Positions 45,922 to 58,140 are shown, counted from the first letter of the stretch. The stretch is DNA of 64,000 nt from Eunapius fragilis (GCA_963681505.1 OY811985.1:2528713-2592712); one strand, 5' to 3'. Made by a program: numbers and translations. Notes: a model not told the origin generated them from the letters alone.

Positions 45922-45928
45922 GGAAGGT

Positions 45929-46511
45929 TTGGGTACAGTAAAGGGTATGAAAGCAAAACTGGTGACAAAAGATGGGATAGTGCCTAAGTTTTGTAAGGCT
46001 CGCCCTGCTGTGCCATATGCTTTGAAGGGACAGGTGGAAGAAGAGTTGGATAGACTGACCAGGGAGGGTATTTTAGAGCCAGTGGAAATGGCAGAATGGG
46101 CAGCCCCAATAGTGCCAGTGGTGAAGACAGATAAAAAGATTAGGATTTGTGGTGATTTTCGGTTAATAATAAACCCAGCTTTGGAAGTAGATAGATATCC
46201 TATTCCAAAAATAGAGGATTTTGTTAGCCACCTTGGCAGGGGGGAAGATACATGTATTTTCAAAACTGGACTTAAGCCAGGCATACCAGCAAGTACTGTT
46301 ACATGAGGAGTCAAAGGGTTTGGTTTGTGTTAACACCCATAAAGAGCTGTTCAGATATACGAGACTCCCTTTTGGAGTGGCTTCAGCACCAAGTATTTTT
46401 CAAAGGTTGATGGAAACCATTTTACAAGGTATTCCCAAAGTGATTGTATACATTGATGACATATTAGTCTCAGGACATTCAGAGGAAGAGGTTTGCAAGA
46501 TTTCCCAGTGA
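45929..46511 (+). pseudogene. Reverse transcriptase, broken
   Basis: Frame one has WAAPIVPVVK and ICGDFR. After a shift at ~46240 frame two has KLDLSQAYQQV, RLPFGVASAP and the catalytic YIDDILVSG. The thumb and all of RNase H are missing: the sequence passes directly to AWTSKDPVLAQVY just before the integrase. Confidence 0.85.
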
Positions 46512-46559
46512 ATTTTGCGCAGATTAAAGCCTGGACTAGTAAGGATCCGGTGCTGGCGC

Positions 46560-47096
46560 AAGTGTACTAAGGGAACTGCATGGTGGGCATTTAGGGGTAG
46601 TAAGGATGAAAGCAATGGCGAGAATGTTCTTGTGGTGGCTGGGGATCGACAAAGCCGTAGAGGAGATGGTAGAGTCGTGTGTGCAATGTCAATCGTGTCA
46701 CTCATCACCGCAAGTAGCTCCATTAATATTGCAACCTTGGGCGTGGCCCACTCGACCATGGGTTAGACTGCACATTGATTACGCTGGTCCCCTGCAAGGG
46801 CGCATGCTGCTAGTAGTAGTTGATGCTCATCCGAAATGGATTGAAGCAGAAGTAGTGGAGGTGGCAACATCAGAATGCACTATTCGGAAACTAAGAGCGA
46901 TGTTTGCACGGTATGGATTGCCCGAAACTATAGTGTCAGATAACGGTGCATGTTTTACGAGTAGAGAGTTCACAGAGTTCCTAAAGAGCAACTGCATTAG
47001 GCACATAACGACAGCTCCATACCATCCAGCTTCAAATGGGTTGGCCGAACGGGCGGTAAAAATTGTAAAGGACGGATTAAAGAAGCTGGGTACAGG
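46560..47096 (+). pseudogene. Integrase, 5' part up to the hAT insertion
   Basis: An HGGHLG-type His motif (around 46578), then CVQCQSC, give the HHCC zinc site. The core has HIDYAGP (first Asp), VSDNGACF (second Asp) and HPASNGLAERAVK (Glu). The frame is open to the insertion at 47096. Confidence 0.88.
47089..47096 (+). repeat. Target site duplication, left copy
   Basis: GGTACAGG, identical to 49746-49753; 8 bp is the hAT length. Confidence 0.95.
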
Positions 47097-47339
47097 CATA
47101 GGCGTAGAGTTTCATTTATCCCGGGGGGGCTTGTAAATTTTTGCGATTGGTTATGATGGTAGTTATGAACAAGTTATTATGAAATGGATATTATCAGGCA
47201 TTAAGTGAACAAACAATACAATGCATGCGTTGATTCGATTAAATGAAGTCGTTTTAGTTGATGCTTACACAATATTGTACTATGGAAGAATAGAGTAATG
47301 AAATCAGTTATTACTGTGATGATGTAGGATGATGAAGAG

Positions 47340-49570
47340 AAAATGTATTCATACATACAGGAGCTTTCTGTATGAACTCGTCAAGTAATTGGTTTAGGTC
47401 CAATTTCGTCACTGTATCTGAATGGCATGAAATAACTGCCACATGATTCAACCGTTCTTGGGTCATAGTTGATCACAGATAGGATTTGAGTCTTCGAAGG
47501 CCAGAAAAGGACCTCTCTGCTGTGCATGTTGACACAGGCATGCAAAGTATTATTCTCAACAATTTTGCAAACTCTGAGACCAAGGGCACCAGTGTTGGTA
47601 TGTCTTTCATTAGCTGCAGAGCGGATTCAAAATTTTCTAGCTTAACATTTTTTGACTTGGCTTGATCGGCTACAATGTCTTGATGCAGCTGCAACCTAGC
47701 ATAATCCTCAAAATCATCTTTGTATAAATCCTTAATATAGGACACATCACATTCTCCAATAATGAATTTTTCCACTTCAGACAAATGTATGGATGAATCA
47801 GTTGGTTCAAATCGAGTAGTGAGACCCATGATGACATCATCAAGCGTTTGATAATACAGAGCACGATAGTGATCTTCAGGATTAGCAGAAAATGGTGCTC
47901 TCCTTGCCCATCATGCCTAGCAGGAACTTTTCTCTTTCTTGGAAGTACTGGTTCTTCTAGTTTGTATTTTTCCAATGATTTCAGTGCACCTTCCTAAAAG
48001 AGCTGAAAACGGTCATCACATCTGGCATTTAGGAGAATAGTCTTCAGCAACTTAATGGTATCTTCAGCTTTACCAAAATTCATACAACTGCTTGAAGAGC
48101 AGTGTTGGAATCTTCAATAATAGTAAATACAATTCTAAGAATCTCCAACTTCAAGAATGTGTCAAATTTACTCAAAGCCTCCAAAAAACCTGAAGCTTCT
48201 GCTGCATGCTTCCGACTGTCAGGATCACTGCTTATGGCGTGCAACCAATCCATTATGGCAACATAATTGCTAGTAATGGATATGATTGATGACTTCCTAA
48301 AAATCCACCGTATTGGGCAAAATGGACGTAGTGATGTTCCATCGGTCTGAAATTGAGTAAAGCTAGCAAGTCGTTTAGGAGAGCCACGAGCAAATGCCAC
48401 AAACTTCTGCACTAGGGCCATTGTATTTCGGATCTCTGGATTGTTATCAACTGAATCTTGTGCAACCAAATTTAAGCTGTGAGCACGGCAGTGCACATAC
48501 AAGGCCCTCTGCTCTTGTTCTCTAACCAAAGATTGGAGTCCACTAACATGGTCTGACATGTTTGCAGCCCCATCATAACATTGGTCACGGCAGTCAGTAG
48601 TTGATAAGCCCAAACGAATAGCCATATCAGTCAAGCACTTGAACAATGTTGCACTGCGAGTATCATCTGTCTGATAAAATCCCATAAAATGCTCATTCAC
48701 ACTAAAATCCGCATTGACTGTGCGGATACAAAATGATATTTGCTCCTTGCATGATATGTCAGTGGTTTCATCCATCATGATGCTGTAAAACTTGCCATTT
48801 TTTATTTCACTGCACAGTTCTCTAAGTGTTGCATGAGCCATGCCTTCCAGAATTTCATTAGTAATATCTGGAGATAACCATTTATACTTCTGGGGAAGAA
48901 ATAACCATTTGTGCAAAATATGTGAATCCTGCGCTCTTAAATGCAATAGCTGGCGAAAATTAGATGACTCATCATTTTTGCCACAGATCGCTAGACCTTG
49001 CACTGCTAAAAATCTCAACGTTGACAAAATCATGCTTAATGAATGTCTTGCATCATTCATTTCTCTCTGCCTTTGGGCGTTGAGACGGCTGCTAATTGGA
49101 GTGCCTTTCGAAACTGCGGAGAGTGCTACAACAGCGGCTTTGTGCAGCTCTGACCTCTCATGCGTCGAAAAGCAATCCAGAGCCTTCTTCCAATTTGAAA
49201 AACCATTAACAAATGCTGCATATGAATCTTTCTCCCTTGACGACGTTGGACGAGCCATTTGCATTGCGACAGCCTTCGTGCAAACAGCGCAGAAGACGCA
49301 TTCTTTATCCTCTTTGTCATCATTATGCTCTCTGTATTCGATCCAGTTGTACTTGGATTTCCAATGGACCTGGAATTTTCTACCTGACAGACTACCTCCT
49401 TCATGACCTCCCTCATCATCACATTCATTACTCTTATTGGAGGCCATCACAACCGCACTCCCACTACTGTCAACCTCTTCCATCACTGCGTCTGGCTCTG
49501 CTGCATCTGCTGAACTCTGCGAACCTTTCGGCAGCTCGCAAATCTTAAAGAAGTGGTCGATTCGCTTCAT
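47340..49570 (-). pseudogene. hAT transposase (TTF zinc finger, DUF4371-type), decayed
   Basis: The ATG at 49570 (MKRIDHFFKICELPKG) opens 496 residues. A TTF-type zinc finger at ~90-150 has CVFCAVC and a GFSNWKKA...H..SELH pattern. The RNase-H-like catalytic part has MMDETTD (Asp) and YDGAANMS (Asp). A frameshift follows at ~48078, then a TAG near 48000, and the C-terminal dimerisation block with CTAERSFSGLRRLKSYL and a TGA directly after it (near 47480). At least three lesions, so it is inactive, though the ends are intact. Confidence 0.88.
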
Positions 49571-49689
49571 TTGACAAATTGATAATTAGGCCTACTGTAT
49601 GCCATGTGGAATATTGCATGCGCAAACGATCGGAACAATTATAAGAGCACGTGAATAATTAATTATTAAATTAATGATACAGGTTTCCC

Positions 49690-49709
49690 GGGGGGGGGGG
49701 GGGGGGGGG
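49690..49709 (+). repeat. Poly(G) run, 20 bases
   Basis: Subterminal in the hAT element, next to GCCGGGCCCCTGAG. Confidence 0.92.
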
Positions 49710-49745
49710 CCGGGCCCCTGAGCCCCCCCGTACTCTACGCCTATG

Positions 49746-49753
49746 GGTACAGG
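49746..49753 (+). repeat. Target site duplication, right copy
   Basis: GGTACAGG, the partner of 47089-47096. Confidence 0.95.
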
Positions 49754-50300
49754 CGACTTGAGAGAAAAGCTTGCTCGGTTTTTACTCCAGTATCGGATCA
49801 CACCGCAATCCACGACCGGACTGTCACCAGAAGAGCTTCTGGTCGGCAGAAGACTACGGTCACGCTTGGATGCATTGCGTCCCAAAGCTGCTGAGAGAGT
49901 TGAACGGAAAACAAGAGGCTCAAAAGAGGAACCATGATATGGCTGCGAAGAGGAGGTGTTTCACGGAAGGGGATGATGTGTATGTCAAAGTCTACAAAAA
50001 GGGGGGGGGCATGGGAATGGGCACCAGGGGTCATTGCGAAATGCACGGGGCCATTGTCATTCGTGGTGCAGCTGAAGGATGGAAGGTATTGTAGGAGACA
50101 TCAGGATCAGATACGGAAACGCAGTACAGGGTGCTTGGAGGAGTGGATTCCGACAGAGGAAGTCACTGCAACACCAAACGAGAATGAACAGGAAACAAGG
50201 CAACACAACGAAGTACCCAGACAAGTTGGAGTAGAGGAGACTCGACGACTACGATGGTGCAGTACTAGAAGAGGCGGAGCAAGGAGGTGGACCGAATAGG
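49746..50300 (+). pseudogene. Integrase, 3' part
   Basis: Continues in phase with LREKLARFLLQYRITPQST and the PEELLVGR motif. After a frameshift near 49930 the C-terminal domain has GPLSFVVQL and RRHQDQIRKR, the usual GPY/F-type end. Confidence 0.82.
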
Positions 50301-50381
50301 CAGGTACCGGATGTACGGGAACCCGAAGGAAGACCTAGGAGAAACAGGAAGCAAGTTGAAAAATATCAGGCGGGTTTTTCC

Positions 50382-50395
50382 TAGGGGAAAAGATA
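50382..50395 (+). promoter_or_regulatory. Polypurine tract
   Basis: AGGGGAAAAGATA directly before the 3' LTR, the usual plus-strand primer site. Confidence 0.65.
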
Positions 50396-50524
50396 TGTGA
50401 AGAACTGGACTTGGTAGGAGCATGCGCAGTGATTGCATTAATTGGACTATTTAAGTTGAGTGCACGTTGTAATTGCCTTTCCATAATCTCTATTTTGGAT
50501 TTCTGTGTGTTATCGGACATTACA
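50396..50524 (+). repeat. 3' LTR, 129 bp
   Basis: Same ends as the 5' LTR; four substitutions between them. Confidence 0.92.
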
Positions 50525-51767
50525 ACCTGACCACCATTTTCACATTCAACACCAGAACTATTCTTCTAACACAGTTATTTCTCATCTTATCACTGTGCAA
50601 GCTCATGATCAAGATATGGACGCTTGAATTGCCGGCAGGTCAACAACCAAGGCCATGACTTTGGTAGTATATGTTATTGTGTAACTTGTAACAGCTTCTG
50701 AAGCTTTCAGCTCTCACCTATACCCTCCTAAGGCCCCTTTAGCCCCTCACCAAACCCATAGTGGCTTTGGTGGATGCTGAAACCTTTTGCGATGGTGTGA
50801 GGGACTATCAGAGGCAGAAAAGTATGTGAGTCACAGCAGACTTCAATAATAAAATGGCGTCAGAACAGCGATAATAAGCAATATTCCAAAGACAAAAACA
50901 TTCCGTTAGAAAATGCGGCACCACGAGCTCTAAATAAAAACTAACTGGAAAACCTACCGCGGTCATGTTTCTAAAAATTTCAGTGCACCTTATTAGGGTG
51001 GAAGCTTTAGTAGAGCACGATTTATCTCCCCCACTCCAAAAACACCCACCGTATTAGCGAGCTAATATTATAGCATGCTTCCAGTAGAACGGTAGTGCCT
51101 GTCTTTCATGTAGTTCAGTGCGTGACGTTCAGTAGAAGCAAACACTCAATAGCCCAGACTAAAAGACTAAACACCTTTTGCCAAAAGGCTTCGTTCTCTG
51201 AACAGGTTGTCGCTAAGGACGTAATTAGCCCATGGAAAAAATTTCGTTAGGGGGCGTAGGGCTTTGTGCCCACTTTTCAATGGAGTGAAACAACCGTGAT
51301 GCAATAATACCATTGCAATTAGAACTGTTTTGTAATCTTCACTAAGACCTCTACCAATAAAATGTACATAACTTTCCATACTTTTATAGTTCAATAAATC
51401 TTCATTCAAGTAAAAACTCGGGTTCAGCAAAAGCTAGATAGAAACTAATGTGAAGGTGCGATACTGGCGGCCATCGTCCTACCAAGTGCAGGTATCCAAA
51501 ATTAAGGCTTCCGTGCTTTGCGCAGGAGGGGGCTCATCCCATATTAATTATTCATGTTGGACCCACCCTTTTCTAGAATCTCTGTATCCGCCCCTGAGAT
51601 TACTGAAGTGTATGCGTGTGCATAAAATGTCAAATCGTCCAGACTTGACCACTACACGCAAGGCAACTATTATCAAATCCCGACCATTACGGGGTGGGGG
51701 GTAAGGTGGATTACATTGATAAAGTGCACAGTTATAAGAGATAGACACGCAGAGTTATCAGAAGTGT
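50525..51767. other. Intergenic with hAT-type MITE remnant
   Basis: No supported gene. About 51500-51596 (TTCATGTTGGACCCACCC ... CTGTATCCGCCCCTG) matches the right end of the 32892-33798 element, so it is a truncated member; the left end was not found. Confidence 0.5.
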
Positions 51768-53144
51768 TCAGAATTGGCCAAAGCCTTCACTGTCTTTAAT
51801 TGCTAAAATCATGGCCTCCCTGAAGGTGCCATAATCATCGTGGCATGTTGGCAGCCTGATCTCCAGACCACATGTTGAGGCTGTCGGGAGACGTTGAACA
51901 GGATCATCGATAGAACTGACTCTGCACCTTTTCCCAAATCCTTGAGGTGGTATGGTTTCTGAGCCAGTGAAGAAAGCCAGAAGTTCTTTCAGCGTACACC
52001 ACCTAGTCCTATTTGTGTAAAAGAAATTAAGTTCACTGACAAAAATAACTATATATAGGTTTATAATTACTGTCATCACATTCGTCAATGAAAATATTGA
52101 AGAAAAAGTAGGCCATGTTATATTGACCATCACTGGAGTCTTTAATAGTGATAACTGAGCGCAGAAGATCTAGCCAAAAAAAAAAAAAAGAACGAAAACC
52201 TGCATAATTTACACAAACATTTTAAATGTACTTGTACTTACCAGCACTGATGGGGCACTTCTGAAAATTTGAAGAACACGCTAAAACCTTCTGGGTTGGC
52301 TCTAATGGGTTCCAATATACCCATGGCTCCCAATCCATCTATAAATTGATCCATTGCAGCTTTTACCTTCAGCATTAAATGGTAATCAGTAAGAGCAGAC
52401 AACAGCACTCTCTTTGTCTTTAACAGAAGGGGCTGAGTAGAGGAACTTTCTGTGAGCAGAGCAGCTGACATTTCATCCTGAAATACATTCTTCAGCTTCT
52501 CATTCGACTTAGCAGCCATCACCTAAAGTACATGTACAGATATAAAAATTACTTGAGAAAGGAAAGCCAAAATTATTTGAGATAGGAAAGCAAACTTTGG
52601 TTTGATGTACATATTTGAATGTATATAAAAAGATATGTTACAGGAATGGGAAAAGGGGGGGGGTGCAAAGCTGTTAATGTTATGTATTTTTATTAAAACC
52701 CTCATAAATCAAGATTCTATCTTCTGAACTGATGGCGCTATCAACTTCCTGTTCGTACAATTTTGCACATTTATAAGTAAGGTGTGTCTGTCTCTAACTA
52801 CTTCTCAGTCATTTTGTAACATTGATTTCACCTCAAATTGAATTGTATGTGAGTGCCAAAATAATTGGCACAAAGCAGCTACAGATAAAGCGTAATAGCA
52901 ACAGGACACTCGCAAGCAATGGTTTAACAGAAGTGTAGCACATTTACGTAAACATAGTATTGCAGATTTGTCTTGCATTGTAAACTGTATTCTTCAGCGC
53001 AGGGTCAGGTATGTCTGGTGGTTCCATTTCACCTACACTGCACTTTCCCATCAATATGTACTCGTACACTGGATTGGCAAAACATGGCATGCCACAACCT
53101 CCTTGTACAATGGATATAGCAGTAAACATTCCAAGATGGAAATA
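51768..53144 (-). CDS. HECT-type ubiquitin ligase C-terminal exons (partial, possibly decayed)
   Basis: Exons read on the minus strand: ~53144-52948, ~52522-52242 and 52008-51768. The second junction (TG|GTAAGT to ATAG|G) is in phase; the first is not (phase 2 to phase 0), so a small exon is missing or the gene is broken. Exon A has HLGMFTAISIVQGG and PVYEYILMG, like the N-lobe of HECT proteins of the G2E3-like group. Exon C has FFTGSETIPPQGFG and LPTASTCGLEIRLPT, the C-lobe with the catalytic Cys, ending in a GFGQF tail. HECT enzymes take ubiquitin from E2 on this Cys and pass it to substrates. Upstream exons were not found. Such genes are often duplicated and carried by transposons. Confidence 0.6.
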
Positions 53145-53649
53145 CTGCTGTTGCTGAATAGATGGCCGTAGTGTGCAGGTATTAGTGTCGTGGTGATGTC
53201 TTACTTCGCGCTTGCCTACCAGGGTTAGTATTTCAATCACACTAACATCAAAAGTCAGCCGGTCATCAAGACAAAGACCAGTCTGATCGAGGTTATTTAT
53301 TGAAAGAATTATAATTGCTCATAAACAGTGTTAATTTGTTTAATAGTTAGTTAATCGACCCCCCCAAAAAATTACGTCAATTATGTAGTAATTAAAGAAA
53401 ATATCTTGATTTCAACTTCATAATCCATTACAATATGAAACTCAAATGTTTATAGTGGAAAGTAAAAATATTCCGCTATATGGTAAAATGTTTTAGAATT
53501 CAATTTGAAATTTTTTATGGGGCATTTCTGGATATGTTCTCAGTGACAATCAGCTTCATAATTTCACTTCGTTTTGGACTGTTCAAGAAGAACCGATAGC
53601 AGTATTGTAGTCAATCCATCACATTGCGGGTGTCTGGTATGGAGCAAGA
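53145..53649. other. Gap between HECT exons and hAT-like remnant
   Basis: A/T-rich, nothing recognised; may include further HECT gene sequence. Confidence 0.4.
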
Positions 53650-55080
53650 CTTGCTGATGACAAGGTTCAAATAGTGTCCACTACAATGGACATAAGTGGC
53701 AAGAGGAGCAGCTCGTTGGATCCGCACTTGGGTCAGAGGACATGTTACTGGCACCATCATTAGCCTTGCCCACGCACGTTTGCAACAGGAACATCATTGT
53801 CCTGAAGGAAATTGATGATGGCATCAGCAAATTCCACACCAGTGATTCTGTCAAGACCGATGAAGGCCAAGAACTCCTCCCAAATGTCATTGTTCGGATC
53901 AAAAAACCGGGCAGAGATGGCGAAATGTTCAATGTTGTGGGATGTCACTTCATCAGCAAAGATGGTGTACCATCTTGTTGCCTTCAATTCATCCACAATG
54001 CTGCAAAGCACAATGTGTTTCCCCATTACTTCTATTCAATAGCTCATTTTGGTCTGAGGAGACATGTGGAGTTACACAACGTACTGCAGGACTCGAAAAA
54101 GCAAGTGTTGGTGAAGTTCCTGATCGTTCACCGCCAATAGCCTCAGAAGAACTAGGAAGTTGCCATGGTTTCCTGAGGTATCCAGCTGCTCAGCATCTCA
54201 TCGCGCGCAGAACAAAACAGCAGAAGCCACGGACTTCAAAATGACTCTGTTCCAGGCAATGTTGTCAGCTGGAAGGGTTGTATCTGGATTTTCCTCTGAA
54301 TGCACTAGCTCCTCTGCCAACTGAAGAGAGCACTGGTGGTAGCTGCAAGTCTTCTCGCGGTTAAAAAATTAGTTGATTTCTTCTGCCAAGTCTGGAATGG
54401 AAGTGCACCAAAAACCTTACCAGCAGAGTCTGACATTTCAATATAATTGAAAAGCAAACATGGCATGCAGAAAGCACAATTCAACTTTGGGCTGTAGCAC
54501 AGCACTTGTGCTGGTCCAGCCAATCATGGAGAAAACTACGATTGCATGCATCTTCTAGTGAATGTTTTCGGGAAGTTGCACTGTGCATCCGGCTTCGAAT
54601 GCCGACGCAGGTATGCTAACTTATCACTTTTCGACAATGCTTGGACTTTCTGAGAAACACCTGCCTCCGTGATGCAAGAGGTCAGGAAACCATATCAAGT
54701 GACAACTGCCCCTCCGCAATGCCTATCGTACTGCTCTCGGGAACACTCAACACCTCTGGTTCTTTCAAATTGCCAGGTTCACATTGTGGTGCTGTCAGAG
54801 ATATATTATCTCTTGTATACTGTGCCATGCTGATCCGTAGGTGTACTGAGTGATCTCCGACTGGTCAGACTCCTTTGCAACCGCAGGCGCGGGGCAATCA
54901 TCTCCAGAATTTGCATCTTCGCATACACTGAGGGGCTGACTGTGTCAGCAACTCATATTATCAGTCATTTCCTTTTGGGCCTTTTGCTTAGCAGCTAGCT
55001 GCCAACAAGACATCAAGTGTTTGGCTAGATGCAGCGGCGCGTTTACGCTCTCTTTCCTTCTGCTGGGAGCGGCCCGGCAT
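53650..55080 (-). pseudogene. Second hAT-like transposase remnant (DUF4371/ZMYM1-like)
   Basis: A possible start at 55080 (MPGRSQQKERERKR). At 54523-54305 the frame SPKLNCAFCMPCLLF is a TTF-type zinc finger. At 54026-53760 IFADEVTSHN and FLAFIGLD, then GQG/NDGASNM in the next frame, are the catalytic Asp blocks. Frames change several times and pieces are missing. It is a different lineage from the hAT at 47097-49745. No terminal repeats were identified. Confidence 0.7.
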
Positions 55081-56855
55081 TATTATGCCTGTTCCTGTGT
55101 AATTTGAAATCCTAACTCATTATGGCTTTGCTTTTTTAAAGTTACAAAAGATTTGATATGGCTACCTCAGTGCATAATGAGAGGCTGAGAACTTTATTAT
55201 ATTTTTGGCAGTGTTTACTGTAATGCAGCACACATGCAACATTTAAAAGTAGACATATGCCATTGAAGGCTTGGGCATCTAGCAGCAAGTGGTCTTAACT
55301 TGCCAAAGACAAGCTTGTCAAAGGATTTGACAAGCTTTTGTTTGGAAACATACCCCTTCTAGCAAGCAAAATATGCCAAGTCAGCTTTATCGAGGATCCT
55401 GCTTAATGAATTCTGACATGCAGTCTCAAAATATTGCTGCATAATAATTCAGGTACTTTATTTTACTACATCTTTGATTGGTCATCTCAATAGTGATACA
55501 CACAATCTGATACCTCTGAAAGATATGGCATACTTTAACATCTTCATCGATGAATATATGATCTTTTCACAAATAATGATAATGTTATGGGTTAAGAGTG
55601 ATTTATAAATCCTATTTGGCCATGATTTTACCATCATTGATGGGCACTAATCACAAACTAAAATACATCAACAACACTTTGAGATAATGAGAAATGCAAA
55701 TACATATGCTTCATGTGGGAAAACACTTAGATTACCATGCTTGCATATAGGTATAGCAATAATAGTTAATTACCAATTAGCTTAGTGAGTGTATCTTTGC
55801 TTGTAATAGTTTCTGAACATGTGCCACAATTTTCTGATTATCATAGTTTTAAATTGTGCTTTATCATTTATGGAGATAATACAAATACAAAGCTTGTGTA
55901 TAGTTGATTGACAATAGGAATCAATTCTTGTGAGTGGTACGTGGAGATGAAAGGCAAGAAGCACTCTAGAATTATCACTGGTGTTGGAATTAATGAAATG
56001 AGCAAAGCTGAGATGAAAGCATTAATTTCAATGCCAGCAATATTGCATCCACAAGATTGGTTGGGACACCAATAGTCATTATAACTTCTCTAACTCATGG
56101 AAGCATCAATTTTTTGACATAGGTTACTTTTCTCATAGTGAACTGCAAGGCTGTACACACACACACACACATACACACACACACACACACTACCAATACT
56201 AGCAGGACATACCACTGTGTGACAACATGCTGTATACAGAGTTATGCTGTATCTGCATATTTAATCACATGCATATGCTGACAGTACGTATTTAAATGCA
56301 CCCTAGCACTACGCCCAACATACATGGATGTATTGGCACCAGTCCTGTTGCCATGACGGGTTTCTCTAGGTAGCCTAAAAATTTGCCTGTATCTTAGGGG
56401 TAGCTCAGGAACACAGATATAATGTGACCTAGTTCCAACCACCAGTCTCCATGTCCAGCACGAGTTTTGGGTTGTATGAAATGTTATGCTGACTGAATTA
56501 TGACAGGGCATTAAACAATAACAATGTGCTTGAACATAGGACATAAAATGGTATCATTATTGTATAGATAGCAATGTCAAGAAAATACTCAGGACCACGA
56601 TTTCAATGTCGTTGAACCTCTTTGTATTATTACCAGTCCTGTTGCCATTACGGCTTTCTTTATCTTTTCATTGTGTAAGGACTGGGGACCCAAAGACCTT
56701 ATAAACACCTCCCTGTATCAACTTATAGGCAGGGACACAGGTATAATGTGTAGTTCCAAGCACCAGTCTCCATTTCCAGCATTGTACCAATGTTATGCTA
56801 CCTGTGAGCTATGACAGGGCATTAAACTCGGTGTTTGAACCTAGCTATTGTATAG
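55081..56855. other. Intergenic with simple repeats
   Basis: No supported gene. Holds a CA microsatellite (56156-56190) and a diverged direct repeat pair: 56336-56516 and 56634-56827 share ACCAGTCCTGTTGCCAT, ACCAGTCTCCAT and TATGACAGGGCATTAAAC. Confidence 0.5.
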
Positions 56856-56991
56856 ACAAGTCATAACAACATTCTCTAAACGAGAAGGTTGGTAGAATAT
56901 AGGATTCAAAGGAGATGATGGTATAAAAAGCAAGGGAACAAGGCTTGTGATAGAAAAGGGCCGGGAAAATGAAATAGACCTATATTAGCAC
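56856..56991 (+). repeat. Single arm of an E-family palindrome
   Basis: ACAAGTCATAACAACATTC, TTCTC TAAAC GAGAA, GAATATAGGATTC, GGTATAAAAAGCAAGGGAAC and AAATAGACCTATATTAGCA follow the arm layout of E1-E4, but no second arm follows. A half-end or the scar of an excised element. Confidence 0.75.
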
Positions 56992-57436
56992 ATGGTATTG
57001 ATTGGGATGGCCCTACTACTCTTAATGATGAAGCTGAACAAAGTGGTTTTGAATGATCTTCCTGGTATTCTTTCAAGTAGTCAGAAAGCTGCACTGGATG
57101 AAGAACTACATGGTTTGCCACCAATATCAGGAATTGACATTGAAAATTCCTTCATAAGGCATTTCATGGTTGCTAAAATGCATATTCACAGCACAGAATG
57201 AGCCAAAAATGACCTGTAAAAATGTTGAACAATTAAACGTTTTTTCTCATTGTATTATATCCCTGCACATGAGTTTGTTCTCCCATGCTTGTCCTCCCAC
57301 AAATGTTTTGTCGTATTCTGAGTTTTGTTCTCCCATGATGTGTGAACAGTGATATGCATCTATCTTAGGTGATCAAATTCAGCATTCATGGCAGACATCA
57401 CTTATTCTGGCATGAAGGCAACACAGCCTTGGCAAT

Positions 57437-57462
57437 CTATATATGGCTCGGGCCATATATAG
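57437..57462. repeat. Perfect 11-bp hairpin with 4-nt loop
   Basis: CTATATATGGC, loop TCGG, GCCATATATAG. Near a poly(G) patch. Its role is unknown. Confidence 0.8.
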
Positions 57463-58050
57463 ATATATCGGAGGGGGGGGGTCCCAGGACTTACAAGAGT
57501 ACTTCTCGTGTCCAGCCATCCACACTTGAACCTTCTTCAAGGAGATTAGACATTTAAAATTATCTATATGATGTACTACTATCAGTGGACAAAAGGTGGA
57601 CACACCAGCCGATAGCGGTTTCATTTCGGTAAAAGGTATGAAATCGGCTCTGGGCAGGCCATGTTGGAAGACAGAGTACTCCTAGACCCCTTCGATGTTA
57701 AGGTTTCACCCACATATATACATCCGTACGTCGTCTACATCCGTACGTGTCCCCTGAGGTGTTGTTTCGTAGGAGTTGTGGGGGTGGATGTTCCGTCTAC
57801 CAGAAGAACAGAAGATAGGGGCAATGTGGTTTCGCAAAGTGATGTTCCCCTGAATCAGCCGCTTCGCGCCTACGGTTGTTGACCTGGTATATAGCAAAAC
57901 TACACCGTATTCCTTCATATTCTCTCCGTAAAGTGGATATTATATATATATATATAATATTTTTAATTATTTATATTTTTACACGAAATTTTTATTTACC
58001 GTAATACATTTTCCCCAATTATTGGCAGCATCCGCGTTCCATATCAAAAA

Positions 58051-58140
58051 GGATAATTTGGTAAAATACAAATGAGCATAATTATTATGGAAGGTGAACC
58101 CCGCCATAATTATGCTCATTTGTATTTTACCAAATTATCC
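58051..58140. repeat. Near-perfect 38-bp inverted repeat
   Basis: GGATAATTTGGTAAAATACA... pairs with ...TGTATTTTACCAAATTATCC around a 13-nt centre (AAGGTGAACCCCG). One extra base in the left arm. Lies at the start of the repeat shared with 33850-34110. Confidence 0.9.

Larger units (their letters stand above)
47097..49745 (-). mobile_element. hAT transposon nested in the Ty3 integrase
   Basis: 2649 bp. Perfect 14-bp terminal inverted repeats CATAGGCGTAGAGT / ACTCTACGCCTATG, subterminal GGGGGGGCT on both sides, and an exact 8-bp duplication GGTACAGG outside. The host frame of the integrase resumes in phase after the element. It encodes one transposase on the minus strand. Confidence 0.96.
44558..50524 (+). 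mobile_element. Ty3-like LTR retrotransposon, degenerate, with nested hAT
   Basis: Two 129-bp LTRs bound gag, protease, reverse transcriptase and integrase in the Ty3 order. Without the 2.65-kb hAT insert and one 8-bp duplicate the element is ~3.3 kb, shorter than an intact one because RNase H and the end of RT are deleted near 46510-46560. Multiple frameshifts make it inactive. The flanks (GGCTT and ACCTG) do not match, so no target duplication is left. Confidence 0.88.

Noticed and set aside
51167..51430. 87-residue minus-strand frame
   Set aside because: It has a faint transposon-protein feel (YKSMESYVHF) but nothing firm enough to call.
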